Positions 57,852 to 64,000 of a stretch of DNA of 64,000 nucleotides are shown one piece after another. Position numbers and translations under genes: made by a program. Position 1 is the stretch's first letter. Every line of letters begins with the position of its first letter. A model generated the notes under the pieces. The model worked only from the letters and a program-made list of their open reading frames with translations, was not told the DNA's origin and made no database searches. The stretch comes from Aeropyrum camini SY1 = JCM 12091 (GTDB lineage: Archaea; Thermoproteota; Thermoprotei_A; Sulfolobales; Acidilobaceae), in contig NC_022521.1 of the NCBI RefSeq assembly GCF_000591035.1, positions 124,001 through 188,000 of the forward strand, written 5' to 3'.

Positions 57852-58487
57852 TTACAGCCTGCGCCCGAGTATCACTGGCTCCTCCCTAACAACCCACCTC
57901 CTAGCCTCTGCTCCCCTCAGGGCTTCGACGGTCTCTATCCACGCAGGTATACTGTCAACCTCGTAGATGACCAGGAACTCGTAGTCTGCAATACCGAAGG
58001 CATAAGTGGTGACCGAGAGAACAGGGTTCTCACGCGTCTTCTCAAGAGCTATTCTAATGTGTTCCCCCATAGCCCTACGCCTCACCTGCTCGGGCTCCAA
58101 GTACCATGAAGGGTTCTTCTTCATCGGGTAGGCTACCAGAAAACGGAAGGAACTATCCCTAAGGGCCTGAACAACCTCCTCGGTAGTCTTACTCTTAGCA
58201 TAAGGCGACTCCTTATAGTATGCCGGCCACCAGACAGCCTCTCTCACACACCTCCACCTAGCCAGCTCAAGCCTAAAACGGCCTATACCCTCAGCCTCAG
58301 CAAAGGCGGCCAATAGTGAGAGATGCCCTGGGCCGCAAACGTTGAGATAGGCCTTGGAGAGCTCTGCACCAACACTCTCAGCAGCGCCCGAGACAACACT
58401 TCTCCAGGCCTCAGCAGCTCTCGCACCCTGTGGGCAAGAGCCTCCCCCCTCCATACTGTAGCTCGCTACCACAATGTAGAGATCCAA
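57852..58487 (-). CDS. HemQ / chlorite dismutase-family heme synthase-like protein
   Basis: A ~211-residue ferredoxin-like duplicated-barrel protein. LVAYPMKKNPSWYLEPEQVR (the YPM-K...WY block with the key tyrosine, ~120-140), RRAMGEHIRIALEKTRENPV with the heme-ligand histidine, SVTTYAFGIADYEFLVIYE and EARRWVVREEPVILGRRL are HemQ signatures. HemQ decarboxylates coproheme to heme. TTG 58487 with GGTGG upstream is the likely start; the frame opens at 58502. Confidence 0.75.
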   Translation of the reverse strand: MDLYIVVASYSMEGGGSCPQGARAAEAWRSVVSGAAESVGAELSKAYLNVCGPGHLSLLAAFAEAEGIGRFRLELARWRCVREAVWWPAYYKESPYAKSKTTEEVVQALRDSSFRFLVAYPMKKNPSWYLEPEQVRRRAMGEHIRIALEKTRENPVLSVTTYAFGIADYEFLVIYEVDSIPAWIETVEALRGAEARRWVVREEPVILGRRL

Positions 58488-58574
58488 CCGGCCGCCACCC
58501 AAGCCTGGGAATATGGAGCTAGAGAGCTTAACTTAGACTACAAACCGGTATACCCCAGTATTTACCTCCACAGG

Positions 58575-58658
58575 GGCGGCGGCTCAGTTGGTCCGTGAAA
58601 AAGTCACAGCCCCCTCGTTGCGGGAGGCTCTGTCTACCCAGCGGATCTCATCGCCGCC
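58575..58658. other. folded element upstream of hemQ closed by a 7-bp stem
   Basis: GGCGGCG (58575-58581) pairs exactly with CGCCGCC (58652-58658), closing an 84-base segment. Inside, on the minus strand, are AGCCTCC/GGGGGCT and GTGA-CTTTT-TCAC hairpins. The minus-strand ends read GCGATGA and CTGA, which resemble box C and box D beside the terminal stem. A TTTTATAAT box lies just beyond on the minus side, so transcription would start inside the element and lead to hemQ. It may be a leader, a box C/D-like RNA or both. Confidence 0.4.
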
Positions 58659-58715
58659 ATTATAAAAGGTTAGAATAGGTGTCGGAGGGAAAAGAGGGTT
58701 TGGTCAGTTAGGATG

Positions 58716-59141
58716 TTACTGTATCTCCTCGTAGCTCTCAAGCCTCTTGCCGTGTATTCTCTCGATAACCGGTATGATCCCCGGGTTCTTGATCTTGGGT
58801 ATCTCCTCTACAGGAACATACTGGGGGAGAGAATATCTCGTATGCGTCAGCTCTGCAATAATATTTTTCGCCTTGAGGCTGCTAAGTATCTTCCTAAGCC
58901 TGTCCTCCCCGACTATGCCGGAGAATATCTTCTTCAGGTCACGCCAGGAGAGTGGCTGCTTAGCCTCGTCGAGAGCTATGAGAACAAGCCTGACTACATC
59001 GTCATCAACAAGAGCGGTATAGACGCTGATCTCCGCATCCTCAATAACCACTTTCATTTTCTCGAACTCCTCTAAAATTTTCCTTCTAACCCTCTGAATT
59101 ACCTCCTCCTCCGCCTCATACTTCTTTACCAGCTGGCTCAT
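58716..59141 (-). CDS. winged-helix-type protein, unknown
   Basis: A 141-residue protein. Residues ~3-50 form a charged coiled helix (VKKYEAEEEVIQRVRRKILE), and ~70-115 a winged helix-like domain (QPLSWRDLKKIFSGIVGEDR, LKAKNIIAELTHTRYSLPQY). It is probably a DNA-binding regulator or structural protein, but I do not recognise the family. It precedes the hemQ-cobA unit with a 213-base gap. Confidence 0.55.
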   Translation of the reverse strand: MSQLVKKYEAEEEVIQRVRRKILEEFEKMKVVIEDAEISVYTALVDDDVVRLVLIALDEAKQPLSWRDLKKIFSGIVGEDRLRKILSSLKAKNIIAELTHTRYSLPQYVPVEEIPKIKNPGIIPVIERIHGKRLESYEEIQ

Positions 59142-59255
59142 GCCAGGCCACCGAATAATATATAGGGTGCAACCTCTATATTAATTTAAAGTTAATAAGC
59201 CTTGTGGGACAACGGTGTATCAAGCGTTACATGATAAAGCTTATAAAAGGGCGTT

Positions 59256-59525
59256 TTAGGCGACGCTGGCGGGCTCGCTGGCAGCTGCAGCTTCAGCCCT
59301 AAGCTCCTCGACCTCTTCAACACTAGACAAGTATTCCAACACCTCCGCAATATCACTAGCAATTATCCTCCTCGCCGCGCTGAGCACAATATAGTCTATC
59401 ACATCCTCCTCGCCATCGCCCAGCCGTGCTATCTCACCGTCGATCTCCAGCGCCCTCCTCGACAATACTACCAGCTCCCTATAGAGGATCGGGCTGGCCA
59501 TCCTCCAAGGAACGCTCTTCCCCAC
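59256..59525 (-). CDS. small acidic helical protein, unknown
   Basis: An 89-residue protein with a helical pattern (YRELVVLSRRALEIDGEIAR, YIVLSAARRIIASDIAEVLE) and an alanine/glutamate-rich tail. GGTGGAG five to six bases before GTG 59525 supports the start. No family is recognised. It stands in a small block of unknown minus-strand genes. Confidence 0.5.
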   Translation of the reverse strand: MGKSVPWRMASPILYRELVVLSRRALEIDGEIARLGDGEEDVIDYIVLSAARRIIASDIAEVLEYLSSVEEVEELRAEAAAASEPASVA

Positions 59526-59720
59526 AGAGACTCCACCATCGATTATATTCGGCCTAGAAGACTCCTAGGGAAGACAGCCACGTATTTACCCTGTATTCCG
59601 ACACGAGGTCGAGATAGAAGTTACCGCGTCTGGTGCATAACAGCCTCTAGGGGGGATCCTGGGATATAAGCCTACGGCATAGTAGGAGGAGAATAGGCCT
59701 GGGGGTAGGCGCCGCAGGGG

Positions 59721-60260
59721 TTACTTGGGCTGCTTTTGCTCCAGGGGCTCTACAACGAGCTCTATCACATCTCCCTTCACGGCTATTGTCGCCTTACTCT
59801 TCTTCGCTGTCAGTATTCCCATGGTAAACGGGAATGTTATGACATTGAGGCTTACATCCCCTTCTGCCCGTATCCTTAGCTTAGCCGACTTTAGCCTACC
59901 ACCCTTCGGCAGCTTCAAAGTCACTATCTCCGAGTCTACCTCGAACTTTATCGATATTAGATCTCCCTGCAGCTCTACCCTGTTGCTGCTGCTCTCCAAT
60001 CTAGCAACCTTCTCCCCCAGTGTGTCAACCTCATACCGTGATCCAGCGCTGTACACTTTCACCAGGTCCTCGTTTACATACTCTACCTCGGGGTGTTGAG
60101 AGAAGTAGGCACTGACCCTCACGCTGCCGGGCTCGATCTCAGCGCTGAGCCCGCTGGTACCCACCAGTAGGGTGTGGCTGGCCTCGTACCTCCTACCAGA
60201 CACTAGAACCTTCGAGTTATCCACATCCACCTTAACCCTCTGCTCGTTCTTCAGCAGCAT
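59721..60260 (-). CDS. hypothetical protein, beta-rich
   Basis: A 179-residue beta-rich protein (VDNSKVLVSGRRYEASHTLL, VRVSAYFSQHPEVEYVNEDL, AKLRIRAEGDVSLNVITFPF) with no hydrophobic signal or catalytic motif. The ATG at 60260 opens the frame. It is divergent from a small plus-strand gene; two palindromes lie in the gap between them. Confidence 0.5.
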   Translation of the reverse strand: MLLKNEQRVKVDVDNSKVLVSGRRYEASHTLLVGTSGLSAEIEPGSVRVSAYFSQHPEVEYVNEDLVKVYSAGSRYEVDTLGEKVARLESSSNRVELQGDLISIKFEVDSEIVTLKLPKGGRLKSAKLRIRAEGDVSLNVITFPFTMGILTAKKSKATIAVKGDVIELVVEPLEQKQPK

Positions 60261-60320
60261 ACCGCTATCGCCTCTCCATCCCCATTATTCCCTTAATCCT
60301 AGCGGATTGATAACTATTTC

Positions 60321-60398
60321 TACGGTACAACCGTATCTCGACGGGCTTTAGAGATCCAGAGGTATCACAGTGTGTTACCAAGCCGTGGCTAGCCACGG
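60321..60398. promoter_or_regulatory. two palindromes in a divergent gap
   Basis: TACGGTACAACCGTA (60321-60335) is an inverted repeat with a three-base spacer, and CCGTGGCTAGCCACGG (60383-60398) is a perfect 16-bp palindrome. Both lie between divergent small genes, where a regulator could act on either side. Confidence 0.4.
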
Positions 60399-60477
60399 TG
60401 GGAAGTTTCATAGTTAATACCACGTCTAATTATGACTTTAGAGAGTGGGAGACCGGCTTCACGGGGTTGACGGTTCA

Positions 60478-60771
60478 TTGGCGGAGGATGAGGTACCGGA
60501 GGATGTCTTAGAAGATCTGGAGCTCGCTAAGAGCGAGGTCGAGAGAGAATTAGAGAAAGTTAGGGGGGGTAGGAGGAAGAGGAGGTATCCCAGCAACAGC
60601 GACATAGCGGAGGCTATAAAGGAGTTAGCTAGCTTTGCAAAACTAGACCCCGAAAGCTTCCCCGAGAAGGTTAGAGAGAAGCTTGAAGAGGAGGGCTTCT
60701 ACACAGGCTTGGTGACTGATGAAAGGATATGGAGGATCTACGAGACGCTACTTCGCAGAGGAGAGATATGA
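60478..60771 (+). CDS. hypothetical protein, helical and charged
   Basis: A ~97-residue protein with a Lys/Arg/Glu-rich N-terminal helix (DVLEDLELAKSEVERELEKV, then RGGRRKRRYPSN) and a compact C-terminal helical part (FAKLDPESFPEKVREKLEEE). GGGGTTGA precedes TTG 60478; the frame opens at 60445. It precedes a zinc-finger protein on the same strand. Unknown family. Confidence 0.5.
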   Translation: MAEDEVPEDVLEDLELAKSEVERELEKVRGGRRKRRYPSNSDIAEAIKELASFAKLDPESFPEKVREKLEEEGFYTGLVTDERIWRIYETLLRRGEI

Positions 60772-60836
60772 TGAAAGGTCCCGAGCCTTCGAGTCTCGAT
60801 CGGTGGAAAACTGTAAGCGGCTGAGGTGAGGCTTTT

Positions 60837-61157
60837 ATGGGTTTTGTAACATGTTATTTTTGCCAGTCTAGATCGGCCTCCTTCTGTCGTCTATGCGGGA
60901 GGCCAGCCTGTGAAAATCATTTAGGCGAGGATGGGTTATGCGTTGCGTGCCGAAGGTCAATCTGCGCTATATGCGGAAGAGGGTTGGCCGTGTCCTACTG
61001 CTCTGGCTGCGGAAGGCTTGGCTGTGTTGACTGTCTAGTGCAGTATGATCCGGTGAGGCGTTTCTGCAGAGACTGTCTGGCCCGTGGGGTTTCAGAAAAC
61101 AGGCCTGAGGCTTTAGAGCCTCTTAAGAGGCTTGTGAAGAGGGTGTTTGCAGCGTGA
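60837..61157 (+). CDS. small multi-zinc-finger protein
   Basis: A 106-residue protein with many CxxC pairs: CYFC, CRLCGRPACENH, CVACRRSICAICGRG, CSGCGRLGCVDC and CRDC. The Cys and His count would fill three or four zinc sites, in a B-box or RING-like cross-brace order. Its partner is unknown. GGTGAGG with eight-base spacing precedes the ATG at 60837. Confidence 0.65.
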   Translation: MGFVTCYFCQSRSASFCRLCGRPACENHLGEDGLCVACRRSICAICGRGLAVSYCSGCGRLGCVDCLVQYDPVRRFCRDCLARGVSENRPEALEPLKRLVKRVFAA

Positions 61158-61178
61158 TACAGCGCGCCCCAGCTCCCC

Positions 61179-61625
61179 CTAGCCTGTATAGGCTTTGAGG
61201 GCCCTGTCTATATAGAGGGCTATAATGTTCGCCGGCCTAACACCCTCAAGATACTCCTTGTACACGACTTCCCCGTTTTTGACAGCGAACACGGCTATAG
61301 TGGGGCTAGCACCTATCCTATGATGGTTGAAGCTCTCAGCAGCCGCCTTCGAGCTACAGTTCTGAGAGAACCAGTCGCAGAGGACGACAACGAATCTGAC
61401 CCTACCGTCGCCTGAATACTTGTTCACCACCTCAAGCCAGTAGCGGTCCTGCAGCCTACAGGCGGGGCAGAGGGCGTTGTCGAAGTAAACCACAACAACG
61501 CCGTCGCCTAGCTCCTTAGGATCTAAAGCACCTCCGTCGACCCTATGAATCTTCCACCCTCCTTCCCCGGGACTGTAGATATAAATGCCGTGCTGGGAAC
61601 CGGGGCCAGGCACCTTAGCCTCCAT
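61179..61625 (-). CDS. thioredoxin-fold protein with CPAC motif
   Basis: A ~148-residue thioredoxin-like protein. VVVYFDNALCPACRLQDRYW (~44-63) places CPAC after a central strand, and ASPTIAVFAVKNGEVVYKEY has the cis-proline (SPT) typical of the fold. It should act as a disulfide reductant or chaperone. GGTGG precedes ATG 61625; a TATATC box near 61675 matches. No hydrophobic signal is seen, so it is probably cytosolic. Confidence 0.75.
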   Translation of the reverse strand: MEAKVPGPGSQHGIYIYSPGEGGWKIHRVDGGALDPKELGDGVVVVYFDNALCPACRLQDRYWLEVVNKYSGDGRVRFVVVLCDWFSQNCSSKAAAESFNHHRIGASPTIAVFAVKNGEVVYKEYLEGVRPANIIALYIDRALKAYTG

Positions 61626-61779
61626 AGAACCACCCACACCACACTAAGCCCTCTTCAAGCCTTATAGGAGATATATTCGCTAGGCAGTGGAAAATCCCAT
61701 TCGGACACCCCCTAACGCAGCTGACTTTCACTCAAAAAGAGCCCTTGAATAAGAGCACAAGCCTCTACCTATTGAAAAT

Positions 61780-61869
61780 GGGCCCCCGGGTGAGGCTGTT
61801 CGGCGCTGCCGAGCCCGCCCACAGTGAGTGCTGGCTGTGATGAACACCGGGTTAGAGAGACGGGGGCCC
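61780..61869 (-). ncRNA. candidate 90-nt three-way-junction RNA
   Basis: In the 422-base gap between the thioredoxin-like gene and pdxT, a perfect nine-base stem GGGCCCCCG/CGGGGGCCC closes 90 bases. Inside, on the minus strand, one arm is CCCG...CACAG-CCAGCACTCA-CTGTG...CGGG and the other GGC-TCGGC-AGC-GCCGA-ACA-GCC. A CATAAATC box is centred ~22 bases before the minus-strand 5' end at 61869, the spacing used by tRNA and other RNA genes. No T-loop, C/D or ACA signature was found on this strand. The remainder of the gap shows nothing else. Confidence 0.5.
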
Positions 61870-61885
61870 TAAAGTTCGAATCACT

Positions 61886-61895
61886 GGATTTATGG
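61886..61895 (-). promoter_or_regulatory. box A for the 90-nt RNA candidate
   Basis: CCATAAATCC on the minus strand is centred ~22 bases before the predicted 5' end at 61869. No protein start lies behind it, which argues that it drives a non-coding RNA. Confidence 0.45.
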
Positions 61896-62047
61896 ATTGG
61901 CGCTAAGAGTTTATGCTACCGCAAGCCATGGTGTTGTAGGGAGGAATAGGCGGCTATTCTAGCTGACTCAACAATTGTTCTAGAAGGTGCGTGCGGTGCC
62001 TTATCTAGGGATTGAGAGGGGTTGTAGCGGCTTAGCTTAGAGGGTCT

Positions 62048-62659
62048 TTACCTCTTTATGAGTCTTAGCCATAATTCGTGTAGCCTCGTATCTCCAGTAA
62101 GCTCTGGGTGGAAGCTTGTTGCGAGCAGGGGGCCCTGGACAGCGGCAACCCCTACATTTTGGCCGTTGTAGGTTAGCCAGCTTATTATCCTGGCTGGGCT
62201 CTCCGCCCCCATTATGGCGGGGCTCCTTATGAAAACCCCGCGGAAGCGGCCTTGTAAGCCGTCTATCTCTAAGTCTGCTTCGAAACTCTCCCGCTGCCTT
62301 CCGAAGAAGTTTCTGACAACCTCTATCCTCATGACGCCGAGTAGAGGCTGGCTCTTCTCTCCGACAACCCTGTCCCTAACCTTCCCCGCTAGTATTATGG
62401 CGCCAGCGCAGGTGCCCATTGCGGGGAGGCCGTTTAGGATGAGCTCCCTGAGAGGCTCTAGGACTCCTAGCCTCTTCGCCAATATACCTATGGTTGTGCT
62501 TTCTCCACCCGGTATGATTATGCCGTCCAGCCCTTTGAGGTCCTCCGGCTTCTTGACCACCACGGCCTCGCCGTGGACGCCTAGACGGTCGAAGGACCTC
62601 CGGAGCATGTAGACGTGCTCGTAAACACCGCCCTGGTAGCCTAGCACCCCTACCTTCAA
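62048..62659 (-). CDS. pdxT: pyridoxal 5'-phosphate synthase glutaminase subunit PdxT
   Basis: A 203-residue class I glutaminase. [32 protein letters not shown] with the nucleophile Cys (~80) and [15 protein letters not shown] with the His-Glu pair (~180) are diagnostic. It supplies ammonia to PdxS for vitamin B6 synthesis. It overlaps the pdxS end by four bases, so translation is coupled. Confidence 0.95.
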   Translation of the reverse strand: MKVGVLGYQGGVYEHVYMLRRSFDRLGVHGEAVVVKKPEDLKGLDGIIIPGGESTTIGILAKRLGVLEPLRELILNGLPAMGTCAGAIILAGKVRDRVVGEKSQPLLGVMRIEVVRNFFGRQRESFEADLEIDGLQGRFRGVFIRSPAIMGAESPARIISWLTYNGQNVGVAAVQGPLLATSFHPELTGDTRLHELWLRLIKR

Positions 62660-63717
62660 GCCTCAGCACCCCTGACCTGGAGGAGCTCTTCCGGGCTTAG
62701 CTTGCGTATGTCAATGCCCATCATGCTCTTAGCCTCGCTAACCATCCTCTGAGCCTCGGCGACGGCCTCTGGATCGTCCCACATGCTGGTGGCTAGCACT
62801 ATAGCAGCGGCCCTCTCACTAGGGTCTGAGCTCTTGAATATGCCGCTCCCCACGAATACCCCGTCTGCGCCGAGCCACATCATGAGGGCGGCGTCAGCGG
62901 GCGTGGCTATGCCTCCGGCCGCGAAGTTTACTACAGGCAGTCTGCCCAGCCTTGCAGTCAGGTCAACGAGCTGGTGCGGTACACCGTACTCCCTCGCCAC
63001 CCTCAGCCTCTCTTCAGCCGGCAACCCCCGGAGCCTCCATATCTCGCCCATTATAAGTTTCATGTGCCTCACGGCCTCTGCTACGTTGCCGGTGCCAGCC
63101 TCGCCCTTAGTTCTTATCATGGAAGCGCCCTCGGCTATCCTCCTCAGAGCCTCTGCAAGGCTTCTAGCTCCATTGACGAATGGGACTTTGAAGAGCCACT
63201 TGTTTATATGGTGCTTCTCATCCACAGGCGTGAGGACCTCGCTCTCGTCTATCATGTCAACCCCTATAGACTCGAGTATCATGGCCTCATAGTAATGGCC
63301 TATCCTGACCTTCGCCATGACCGGGATTGTTATGCTCGCCATCACCTGCTCTATAACCTTAACATCAGCCATTCTAGCGACGCCGCCAGCCTTCCTGACG
63401 TCGTAGGGTAGCTTGTCAAGAACCATAACAGCCACCGCGCCAGCATCCTCAGCTATACCTGCCTGCTCAACGTTCGTCACATCCATCACAACACCGCCCT
63501 TCTGGTAGACGGGGAAGCCTAGTTTCACCGCTAGAGTACCGTTGACAGGCCTCTCTAGGACCTCGGGAAGCCTCTCCGGCCCGTACGCAAGCCACACACC
63601 CTCCTCTCTAAGCCTGTCTCCAGCCTCTGCGAGCCTGTAGAAGAAGTCGACAATCTCGTTGAACCCGACCTCGTAAAGCCTGACTGATTCGCTTAAGGGA
63701 CCGTACTTCGGGATCAA
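62656..63717 (-). CDS. pdxS: pyridoxal 5'-phosphate synthase subunit PdxS
   Basis: A ~353-residue TIM barrel that makes PLP from ribose 5-phosphate, glyceraldehyde 3-phosphate and ammonia. [40 protein letters not shown]-type residues, [20 protein letters not shown] followed by [18 protein letters not shown], and [20 protein letters not shown] are family blocks. The N-terminus is ~35 residues longer than usual, with [13 protein letters not shown] preceded by extra sequence. GGTG seven bases before TTG 63717 sets the start; the frame opens at 63807. Confidence 0.92.
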   Translation of the reverse strand: MIPKYGPLSESVRLYEVGFNEIVDFFYRLAEAGDRLREEGVWLAYGPERLPEVLERPVNGTLAVKLGFPVYQKGGVVMDVTNVEQAGIAEDAGAVAVMVLDKLPYDVRKAGGVARMADVKVIEQVMASITIPVMAKVRIGHYYEAMILESIGVDMIDESEVLTPVDEKHHINKWLFKVPFVNGARSLAEALRRIAEGASMIRTKGEAGTGNVAEAVRHMKLIMGEIWRLRGLPAEERLRVAREYGVPHQLVDLTARLGRLPVVNFAAGGIATPADAALMMWLGADGVFVGSGIFKSSDPSERAAAIVLATSMWDDPEAVAEAQRMVSEAKSMMGIDIRKLSPEELLQVRGAEA

Positions 63718-63813
63718 GCCTCTACACCGCCCCCTCAAGTCTCCAACTATATTATTAGGGTGCGTGGTGGGTTTATAGCTGAGGCCTTGAGGGAGCTGGC
63801 GTCTCAAGAGGCC

Positions 63814-64000
63814 TCATACTATGTCCTCGTCCCCCAACTGGACAGACACCTTTAGAACCCCCGCCTCCCTGGCTAGTTTGTACAGTGTCCGGTGGGCTTC
63901 AACACCATCCTCCCCCATATCCAGGGTTCTCTCGTTAACGTACATCCTGATGAACCGGGCTACCAGCTCCCGATCTTTGACCCTGCTATAGCGCATCGAG
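63814..64000 (-). CDS. C-terminal part of an MqnA/MqnD-like protein (5' end outside window)
   Basis: The frame is open to the window edge; only the last ~62 residues are visible. RFIRMYVNERTLDMGEDGVE followed by AHRTLYKLAREAGVL resembles the C-terminus of the menaquinone-futalosine enzymes MqnA and MqnD (YVN-T-D-G-EG pattern), solute-binding-like folds. The gene lies 96 bases upstream of pdxS in the same direction. With so little sequence the family call is tentative. Confidence 0.5.
   Translation of the reverse strand, partial: SMRYSRVKDRELVARFIRMYVNERTLDMGEDGVEAHRTLYKLAREAGVLKVSVQLGDEDIV

Noticed and set aside
61780-61869. Selenocysteine or serine/leucine tRNA for the 90-nt element
   Set aside because: Length and nine-base stem invited it, but there is no TTCRA T-loop, no T-stem and no proper anticodon arm, and crenarchaea lack Sec.
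61834-61875. Plus-strand GTGATGA as a box C
   Set aside because: No CTGA follows within 60 bases and the promoter-like box is on the other strand.
1-64000. Replication origin boxes, CRISPR arrays, transposases or integrase genes
   Set aside because: I looked for ORB-like TTCCAGTGGAAA repeats, regular spaced repeats and DDE/HUH/tyrosine recombinase motifs and found none; single partial hits such as TTTCCAGTGG at 48.7 kb lie in genes.

Overview
This window looks like chromosome of a hyperthermophilic crenarchaeon, and the gene content and protein sequences fit Aeropyrum (Desulfurococcales; A. pernix or a close relative). The name is a judgement from recognised sequences, not a database match. 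Supporting signs are a class I lysyl-tRNA synthetase, DGGGP synthase of ether-lipid synthesis, PCNA/GINS/MCM/Hel308 replication proteins, archaeal NAC, intron-bearing tRNAs with encoded CCA, archaeal box A promoters, many leaderless or GGTG/GGAGG-led GTG and TTG starts, and a Ced-type DNA import locus. No plasmid, virus, insertion sequence, CRISPR array or rRNA gene was seen.
Layout. 1-4793: minus-strand block with membrane proteins, an MgtE/SLC41-like transporter, a folate pair (MetF-like and 5-formyl-THF cyclo-ligase-like) and DGGGP synthase. 4888-10746: LysRS, PCNA, a divergent aldehyde dehydrogenase, a PduO-type cobalamin adenosyltransferase and an intron-containing tRNA-Thr. 10812-18105: aminotransferase, the glycolytic gap-pgk pair, a metal-dependent hydrolase, the molybdenum cofactor operon mobA-mobB-moeA and ribosomal L38e. 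18124-21951: aCPSF2-like nuclease, YggU and two transporters. 22139-27057: the replication/repair unit gins23-mcm-hel308, with a repeated GTGGTA/TACCAC motif in its promoter. 27010-37243: dehydrogenase-like protein, regulator, NAC, PMT-type glycosyltransferase, geranylgeranyl reductase family protein, MrfA/Hrq1-like helicase, intron-containing tRNA-Pro and KptA. 37328-43373: proteases, sugar kinase, nucleotidyltransferase and methyltransferase. 43488-47256: Ced import genes cedA1-cedA-cedB running straight into rpl2. 47393-51893: PrpB, a 33-residue basic protein, a SPOUT methyltransferase and rpl3-rpl4-rpl23. 52107-56913: Mrp, three consecutive CBS-domain proteins and a ThiL-like protein. 57055-64000: SUMT, HemQ, small unknown proteins, a candidate 90-nt RNA, PdxT-PdxS and the end of an MqnA/MqnD-like gene.
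The genome is very compact. Same-strand genes commonly overlap or are a few bases apart, and at least nine convergent pairs overlap at their 3' ends by 4-53 bp. Most long frames opposite real genes are shadows and were left out.
The most interesting items are: (a) the Ced locus, where the small pilin-like CedA1 and the N-terminus of CedA share a clear KR...LIEDS...AAL segment; (b) rpl2 displaced from the L3-L4-L23 cluster into the Ced unit; (c) a box A-driven three-way-junction RNA candidate at 61780-61869; (d) the triple GTGGTA motif before gins23-mcm-hel308; (e) several other strongly folded intergenic elements; (f) tRNA-Pro with an intron upstream of the anticodon, beside kptA; (g) three tandem CBS proteins.
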